From Ilex aquifolium (taxonomy: Eukaryota; Streptophyta; Magnoliopsida; Aquifoliales; Aquifoliaceae), in the NCBI GenBank assembly GCA_951799425.1, contig OX637409.1, positions 13,178,960 through 13,242,959 on the forward strand: a stretch of 64,000 nt of DNA, written 5' to 3'. Shown here piece after piece: positions 56,533 to 64,000 of this stretch. Position 1 is the stretch's first letter; every line of letters starts with the position of its first letter. The notes under the pieces are model-generated. The model saw nothing but the letters and a program-made list of their open reading frames with translations. It did not search any database and had not been told where the DNA came from. A program made the translations under genes and the position numbers.

Positions 56533-58497
56533 TGATTAGCACATAACAATGACATGTATGGTGTGCTAATGTGCTTTTGTTTCACCTTTTTTGTCAATAA
56601 ATGGGAGTGTTTTGGTTTTGATTGTGGCTTGATGAATTTTGGGTGAATGCATGTAAAATGATGTAAATGACATGATTTAAACCCCCATGGTGTTATATGA
56701 GGCTAATGGAGTGTATGGGGTAGCTTTAAGGATGGTTTGGAGGGGAAAGAAATCCAATTTTTGGTCACAGTCTGAAAACCTTCCGGAAGGTGTATGTCGG
56801 CCTTCCGGAAGGTTTTGCTAAAAACCCTGGATGCCTTGTTCACAGCTAATACCTTCCGGAAGGTTTTGTCCACTGGAATGAACCTTCCGGAAGATTTTAG
56901 CTACTGGAGTAAAACCTTCCGGAAGGACTTGTCGACTGGAATGGACCTTCCGGAAGGTTTTGCCTTGGGTTTCTTTTTGACTGCCAAAATCTTCCGGAAG
57001 ACTTGTCTACTGGAATGAACCTTCCGGAAGGTTTTGGCTACTGGAATGAACCTTCCGGAAGATTTTTGCTACTGATGTCGACCTTCCGGAAGTTCTTGCA
57101 TTTGATTCTTTTCATTTAACTGTTCTTTCAGCGACCTTCCGGTAGGTGTATGTCGACCTTCCGGAAGGTTTTTGCACTTTTCTCCAGACAGCATGTAACT
57201 CAACTTTGCGGCTTGGAGGGTCCCACATGCACTTCTCCTACATGCTTCCTGACATCCCTTACACATCCTGGAGCCTCCCTCACCCCTGCATTGATTTGGA
57301 TGAGTCTTGATAATTAATGAAGAGAGAGAAGAAGAAGGAATCTGGGTGGGCAGACAGCTCTGCCTCACCCCCTGTCCAGCCCATGTTGCTGCACCCCTAG
57401 TGATGGAGATCAACTCTGTAGACCTCCCTCTCTCTCCAGGCACGTTTTGGGGGGAAAGCAAGAGTCTCCTTGGGGGGGTATTCATTCATCATGTATTGGA
57501 GGATATAGTTTTAGAGAGAGGAGCTCTAGGCGGAGAAGAGGATGAATAGTGGTTTTTAGAGAGAGAAAGTGACGATTTTACCATTTCTCCTACTGCATTT
57601 GTCTTGTAATCTTGAGTAAGAATCTTAGTAGTTCATTGAATGCCATAAATGTTGTTTTCCCTTCATGTTTGGTTAGTTGAATGCTCTTTTAATATTTTAC
57701 CATTAATGCTTCAAGTTCTTCACTTTCATAGCTATGTAATGGGTTTAAATGCATGTTCTTTTAGCTCATAAATTCTTGCACTTAGTAGCTTTAGAAGTTC
57801 ATAGATTGCAATGCACTTCTATTACATAGTCATCTCCATTCCAAGTATGAGTAGCTAAATCCTCTAGTTGGCAAGACCAAGAGGGATCTCCTTTGGGGAT
57901 ACCATTTCAACTCTTTCTCCTCTTTCCCTTTAGAGTCAAATGGTTCGTGTTGACCGGACAGAAGATGGATGAGTCGATGAGTCTTTGATAAACCGTAGGC
58001 CTAGTCACGGTTTATGCTTAGATACTCACCGATGTCATCCTCGGCTTTCCGTGATTCAAGCGTTCATTCATGCTCAATCGGAGGAGTGATTTGAGTTGAG
58101 GTGGTATACCCATTGGAGTGATCTCTTGGAATTGCCAACACTTGTTTTATCATTACATTTTCATTAGCATACACTTCACCAATCAACTCTCAAGACAAAA
58201 GATTTTACATTTCCGTTTTTCACCAAATCACTTCAATCTTGATTCACTACCTTCCCTGTGGATACGACCTTGGAATACTCTTCCAAGTAACTCACAACAC
58301 ACGAAAGGCTCCTTGCGATTGGGGAGCATTTTTGTGCATACATATCCCATATTTACATCTTCCCATTTCCCTTTCCTCATTGCCCTTTCTTTTGACACTA
58401 TCCCTAGGGGAAGAAACTCTTCTCCCCCATCCATACATTGCATACATTGAGGGATAGTAATTAGGGGTTAGGAAAGACATCGTTTTTGTGACAATCA
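56533..58497 (+). repeat. Array LTR 4, shared by units 3 and 4
   Basis: 1965 bp. By eye it differs from LTR 3 at only a couple of bases (for example GGTCACAG at 56765 for GCTCACAG), making these two the youngest pair. Confidence 0.93.
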
Positions 58498-58501
58498 TTT
58501 T

Positions 58502-58587
58502 TGGCGCCGTTGCCGGGGAAGGCTAGTGTCAAATCAAGGAAGTGATTTCCGAACAACGGAGGTAAGTCCCGTGATCTTCATCACGGG
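58502..58587 (+). promoter_or_regulatory. Primer-binding site, splice-site-like word and hairpin, unit 4
   Basis: Primer site 58502-58519, AGGTAAGT 58560-58567, hairpin 58568-58587. Identical to unit 1. Confidence 0.7.
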
Positions 58588-58656
58588 CTGAGGTACGTTG
58601 TCTTGTGTACATATTCTTGTTTGTTTATAATTTCATTTGTATAGATATCTTGTTGC

Positions 58657-61600
58657 ATGTGGGGAAGGGACGACTATCACCGATTAGTTAGACAACCCTT
58701 AGACCCCAACATGAACATCGACCAAGACCCACCCGAAGATGCGGGTGACAATTTTGAAAATGTGGATGCCAACCCAAACATCCAAGGGGGTGGAAATTTT
58801 GAAAATGTTGGTGCAAATCCAAATGTTCAAAGGGGTGGGGGATTACCCGAACATAGGATGCATAACCCAAGAATGCAATATCCCCCTCCCGATGCTTTTG
58901 ATAATGAGGATGCTAACCCGAATAGGCAAATGGGTGGGGGATTCCAACAACCTAGGATGCCCAACCCACGAGTGCAATTTCCCCCACCTAGGAATGAAGG
59001 GAACATCCAACTTGACCCTCCACCAAGGACAATGCGGGAGTTCCTTCAGCCGACCCGTAGCTCCACACCATCATGCCTTGTCCTTCCTGTCCAAGCACAT
59101 CTCTTTGTAATCAAACCATGGATGTTGCAACTACTCCCTAAATTCCATGGGGTGGAGAAGGAAAACCCTTATAGTCATCTAAAGTCTTATGAGGAAATAG
59201 TTGCAACCTTTATCCCAAATTACAACATGGAAGAGATTGCAAGGATGAAACTCTTCTCTTTTTCCTTGGAGGGTAAGGCAAAGATTTGGTTTGATTCCAT
59301 GGGACCTCGGACCATGCTATCTTGGGACCATATAGTTTCATTCTTTTTGAAAAAGTTTTTTCCGGTTCATAGAACCACTTCATTGAAAAAAGACATTCAA
59401 AACTTTTCTGAAAAACCCAATGAACAATTCTATCAGTGTTGGGAGCGATATAGAGATTTGATTCAATCCATACCACATCATGGTTTTAAATCGTGGCAAT
59501 TGGTGAGTTTCTTCTATGAAGGAATCTCACCAACTCATAGGCAATTTATTGACATGATGTGCAATGGTGAATTTTTGAACAAACACCCTGACGAGACCCT
59601 TGATTACTTTGGTACCTTGGCCGAAAATGCACAATTGTGGGATGTTAGGGATCCAAGTGATGTACCTAGGACAATGCCAGTGAGTAGTCAACCACCACGG
59701 GGAGGGATGTATGACTTAAAAGACCGTGAGGATCTACTTTCGCAAATTTCCAAATTGTCTAGGAAAGTGGATAGCCTTGAGGTGGAAAGGAGACGAGAGG
59801 TGTCTCATGTGTCAAGAGCCGAGGAGGCTTGTTCTATTTGTGGGGGTGTCGATCATTCCACGTCGGAGTGTCCGAGCATTCCGGCACTTAAAGAGACATA
59901 CCATGAACAGGCCAATGCCTTCAACCAACCGAGGCAATCATTTCCTCAAAATTCCAACACTTACAATTCAGGGTATCGTGATCACCCTAATTTCAGTTGG
60001 AGGAATGAGAACCCCATTCCTTATGGCTCAAACACATATACACCTCCCGCACCTCCTAGGCAAAGCCAATTTCAATCCCAGGGTCAAGGGCAAGCCTCTA
60101 ACTCCCAATACCCACGGTCTAATCCACAAGGGTATCAATCCAATCCTCCCCCACAAAATTTCTCCCAACAAGGTCCGTCTAGTTCTTCCATCTACCAACC
60201 CCCTCATAAGAAGAGTTTGGAAGATATGCTCCACAATTTCATTCAAACCCAGACCACCCTAAATCAAACCTTCACTAATTTCATGCAAAGCCAAACCACC
60301 TTCAATAAGGACATTTCGGCCCAACTCACCAAGATCACCAATGCCATTGGGTTGTCTCAACAAGAGAAGGGAAAATTTCCCTCTCAACCCCAACAAAATC
60401 CCAAAGGTCAAAATTTGGTTGAGTTGGCCGAGACTTCCCAGGAGAGTTGTGAGCAACTCAAAGCTGTCACCACACTTAGGAGTGGTAAACAAATTGAAAA
60501 GATGGTGGTGCCAAAGTTGACACCAAAGGCCGCATTGCCAACAGAAAAAGAAATTGAAAGTGAGGCCAAAGTAAGTGTGGTCGACAAGGGTGAGTCGAGT
60601 GAAAAGAGTGAAAGAGATGGGGTTGATAAAGAACATGGGATTGATGATGGTTTATGCTTTCCTTCTATGCCGGCCCCTTTTCCCCATCGGTTGAAGCCAC
60701 CTGTCAAGGTGGCTAATTATTCTGACATTTTGGATTTGTTTAAGCAGGTAAAGATCAACATCTCACTCCTTGATGCCATCAAGCCAATTCCGTCATGTGC
60801 CAAAATATTGAAAGACCTATGCACGGTGAAAAGGAAGTTGAATGTCCGGAAGAAGGCATTTCTCACCGAACAAGTGAGCTCTATATTGAGGACCAACACT
60901 CCTCCAAAATTCAAGGATCCCGGTTGTCCAACAATTGCCATCACCATTGGGAATTGCCGGGTTGAGCAAGCATTGCTTGACTTGGGGGCGAGCGTCAATC
61001 TTCTTCCTTACTCCGTGTACCAACAACTCAAGCTTGAAGAGTTGAAGCCCACCTCAGTTACACTTCAACTGGCGGATCGGAGCATACGCACACCAAGGGG
61101 AGTAGTGGAAGATGTGCTTGTCCAAGTTGACAATTTTTACTTTCCAGTCGATTTTATTGTATTAGATACACACCCGGTTGCTAACCTTAATTCCCAAATC
61201 CCCGTTATTCTTGGAAGACCTTTCCTTGCTACCGCTAACGCTGTGATTAATTGCAGGAATGGTCTAATGAAGTTGGCTTTTGGGAACATGACCATGGAGC
61301 TGAATGTATTCAACTAATCAAAACAACCCGGGGATGATGTGGAGGTGAACGAGATCAATAGAATCGACACTTTGATTGAGGAGCAAGTGGAGTTAGAAGG
61401 GATGTTGGACTGCATGGAGGAGGACTTTGTTGAACTTGTAAAGTTAGATGAGGAAGAGAGCGTGGAAGAGTTGAAAGGGGTAACAAAATGGATTCCCACA
61501 TTTGAGGAGTTGCCTAAGCAAGAAAAGAAGATTTTCCGGTCGGAGGAACAAAAGCCAAATTTGGAGTTGAAGCCGTTACCCTCACACTTGAAGTACGTCT

Positions 61601-62121
61601 ATCTTGGCGAGGGAGATACATTTCCGGTGATCATTAGTTCCACATTGAACAATGAGCAAGAAAAAGAACCATTGGAGGTTTTGAGAAGACACAAGGGAGC
61701 AATTGGGTGGACCATTGCGGATATCAAGGGAATAAGCCCTATTATTTGCACTCACCGCATTTACCTCGAGGAGGATGCAAGACCTTCCCGACAGCCTCAA
61801 CGGAGATTGAACCCTCATATGAAGGAGGTGGTGAGGGACGAGGTTCTTAAACTACTTGACGTGGGCATAATATTTCCAATTGCCGACAGTAAGTGGGTGA
61901 GCCCCACGCAAGTGGTGCCCAAGAAATCCGGAGTCACAGTGGTAGAAAACGAGGAGAATGAACTGATACCTACAAGAGTGATTACTGGATGGAGGGTGTG
62001 CATCGATTACAGGAAATTGAACTCATGCACTAGGAAGGATCATTTCCCAATGCCGTTCCTTGACCAAGTGGTGGGGGAAGAGTTAACCGACCCGGTGTAT
62101 CCGGAAGTGATTAAGGAATGA
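58657..62121 (+). pseudogene. Gag-protease ORF, unit 4, one stop
   Basis: Open for 886 residues through Gag and protease, with a TAA at 61315-61317 shared with unit 3. It lacks the Gag stop of unit 3 (TCG CAA in place of TCC TAA). The RT stub after the stop is open to 62121. Confidence 0.9.
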
Positions 62122-64000
62122 CAATTGGTCCCTTGTTCGCATGTACAGTTTCTTTTATTTTAATTATGTCATGTTTTTATGTTATGTCACTTACTTGTTG
62201 TTGGTGTATAGCCTTGTTTTCTTTTGAATCCAGATCTTGGTGCTTTTGTCGAAAGCGAAATTGCGAGGTGCTCTCTTACCTTATCTATCCCTTTTATTGT
62301 CTTCCATTGCGTATTATATCTTTTTGTTGCATTGAGGACAATGCATGGTTCCAGTTGGGGGGTAAGGTGCACCATTTGTATGATACACCAAGGTTATTTG
62401 AATTTCTTTTGATTTTTGCTTGCAATTGTGAAAAATAGGTAAATTTTTTGAAAATTTTTGATGAAAGATACCTTTAAGTTGATCTGTATTCCCTTATGAA
62501 GCGAGTATGAACTGGATGACATGTTGATTGTTGTTGTGAACCTTGTGCACATGAGCTTACTATAGAAATGGATCCTATGCATAAATATCACATATGTATT
62601 GATTTTCAAACTCATCTGTATGCGATTTCTGAATTTGTAATTTTAGTGATTTACGGGTTGGATTCATGTTTTAAGCTTGACATAAGTAGTGGAGATGAGT
62701 AAGGACCCATGAGAGTTTTAGTGCCAAACCTTTTTGGAGGGAACTTACGTTTACTCAAAGAACAATTTTTCATATCAAGTTTGTTCAATAGTCTCATTAT
62801 GCTTGCTTTGGTTAGTTGCATTTGGTTAGTAGACTGATTTGTCTTGATCATGTAATGTTCTCCCCATGTGGACCTGGAAGTGATCTTAGGCCATTTTTGA
62901 ATACTTTGAGCCTTAGCCCTTTTTCTTGAGAAAATTTTATCCCTAGTGCCGTGATTGAGCCCATTTTAAAATTCGTTTCTATGCCACACATTTGACCAAG
63001 CCAATGCAAGATGATAAAAATTTCCCTCACCTTGGTTGTTCCTAGAGCTGAATATGAGTGAGTGCAAAAGAGAAGGAAGTATGGTGTGGAAACTCCAACA
63101 AAAGGGATGAATGATTTGAAACTCAAAGAGTTGAATGAAAATCCAAGAAAAGGAGAAAAAGGGGTGAAAAGAATAAAGAGTGATCAAAAGAAAAGGAAGA
63201 TGTTAAGAAGAGTAAAGAAAATAAACAAGGGGTGTGGTGATGGTGAGAAAATCAAAATCCCATGAAAAAGGAAGTGTTTTTCCAATATTAAAGTCGCTCA
63301 CTCGGAACAACCCTCTTTGTTGCCCTTTTTCCTTCATTTCTTTTACCTAGATATCACCCCAGGGCCCCATTACAACCCTTAAAGCCCTAAGTGATCTAGG
63401 GAAGCATGGGAGAAGCATATTTGTTAAAGAAATGATAAAGTTTAGTCTTACTACCTAATGCACTAATATCCTATTCATGAGACTGTGCCAAGGTTGCCTC
63501 ATTTTCACATATGAACTTCATTTTTGGATTACATGTGAGCACCTTGTTTTGAATACAAGATTCCATATCACATGTACACATGGAGTGCATACCAATATAA
63601 CGTGAGTGCATTTATTGCTTAAGAGTGTCCCTTGGTGAGTTTTGCATTGAAACTGAGTTTGTCTAGCCTGTCGAATGTGAATTCTGTTTCGTAAATGCCC
63701 AAATTACTTGTTTAAATTCACATGCACACGAGTTGAAAATTAATTGGTAGGTGCATACTTCTTACTAGCATTGGGGACTATGGTTTTGCTCATGTGCATC
63801 TAGTTCATTCAATTGAGAAATTTGTTTCAAAAGCTCCATGCTCGTAAGAATGAGGAAATATTTCTCAAGTTTCAGATATTTGAAGTAATGTAGGGATGCG
63901 TGAGTTTTTAATTATCGGATTTGCATGTTTAGGTGTCATTTTGATTGATAAAGGTTGTAATCAAATCCTTGAACATTGAATGTATAAAAATCTTAAATCA
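62122..64000 (+). other. Spacer, unit 4, cut by the window end
   Basis: Matches the spacers of units 1-3 up to the window end, with more private changes than unit 3 (for example TTTTATTGTCTTCC at 62291, GGGGGGTAAGG at 62356, GTTTCAAAAGC at 63824). ORF2 and the next LTR would lie beyond the window. Confidence 0.7.

Larger units (their letters stand above)
27183..64000 (+). mobile_element. Head-to-tail array of an Athila-like non-autonomous element sharing LTRs
   Basis: Four LTRs start at 27183, 36946, 46741 and 56533 (spacing 9763, 9795, 9792 bp). Each is followed by the same internal region of about 7827 bp, the last cut by the window end. There is a single LTR between neighbouring internal regions, and no target duplication or foreign DNA between units. 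The internal order is primer site, Gag-protease ORF, 2.5-kb spacer, ORF2, polypurine tract. The copies are nearly identical but carry scattered private and shared differences, so they are distinct copies. GTGAT (27178-27182) is the expected left target duplication. Confidence 0.93.

Noticed and set aside
27183..64000. Array as a pure assembly duplication
   Set aside because: The units carry different stops, a private frameshift, a 30-bp indel and many private substitutions, so they are not one sequence repeated by the assembler; the exact unit number remains unproven.
1..64000. Host genes, tRNA or rRNA genes
   Set aside because: I found no exon-like non-transposon protein and no cloverleaf or rRNA words; all long frames have retrotransposon domains.

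Overview
The window is a block of nested LTR retrotransposons from a plant nuclear genome, almost certainly a flowering plant. The evidence is Ty3/gypsy polyproteins of plant lineages, primer-binding sites (PBS) matching plant tRNA-Asp and initiator tRNA-Met, LTRs of 0.6-2 kb ending TG...CA, and an extra ORF of the 'putative plant transposon protein' type. I see no host gene, rRNA, tRNA or CRISPR array. Nearly all reading frames belong to transposons and most are broken, as expected of heterochromatin. I cannot name the species.

Layout, left to right. (G) About 541-1527 is a rearranged scrap of an LTR element with a TATA box and a tRNA-Met PBS. (F) 1528-3811, minus strand, is a Tat-like gypsy fragment with 5' LTR, PBS and decayed gag. 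(E) 3812-11127, minus strand, is an Athila-like element with both LTRs; gag and protease are decayed and RT, RNase H and the integrase core are deleted. (A) 11128-13425, plus strand, is a remnant related to the array on the right, carrying a broken copy of its extra ORF (ORF2). (C) 13426 to about 18400, minus strand, is a Tekay/Del-type element with a 3' LTR, truncated at its 5' end and deleted near its 3' end. (B) About 18401-27182, plus strand, is a second Tekay/Del-type element with gag, protease, RT, RNase H, integrase and a chromodomain-like tail. An 1880-bp solo LTR with a perfect 5-bp target duplication (TGCAT) splits its integrase.

The right 37 kb (27183-64000) is a head-to-tail array of one Athila-like, coding-deficient element in which neighbouring copies share LTRs: LTR-internal-LTR-internal-LTR-internal-LTR-internal, running off the window. 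The period is about 9.79 kb and the copies are nearly identical. The array starts inside the 3' LTR of B. Each unit encodes a Gag-protease polyprotein that stops just inside RT, then a 2.5-kb spacer, then ORF2. ORF2 has an N-terminal hydrophobic segment, a coiled-coil-like stretch and an acidic tail. Only unit 1 keeps both ORFs open. The elements would need RT and integrase supplied from elsewhere.

The most unusual signal is a set of family-specific palindrome clusters. TTCCGGAA is clustered in the array LTRs and again before ORF2; AGCGCT-like words are clustered in the LTRs and the 3' internal region of E; GTACCGGTAC is clustered in the solo LTR and in the unrelated LTR of C. In the homologous LTRs of the array and the solo element, different palindromes occupy the same place. 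In E both clusters lie upstream of TATA boxes, which suggests modular promoter elements, one of them an internal promoter.
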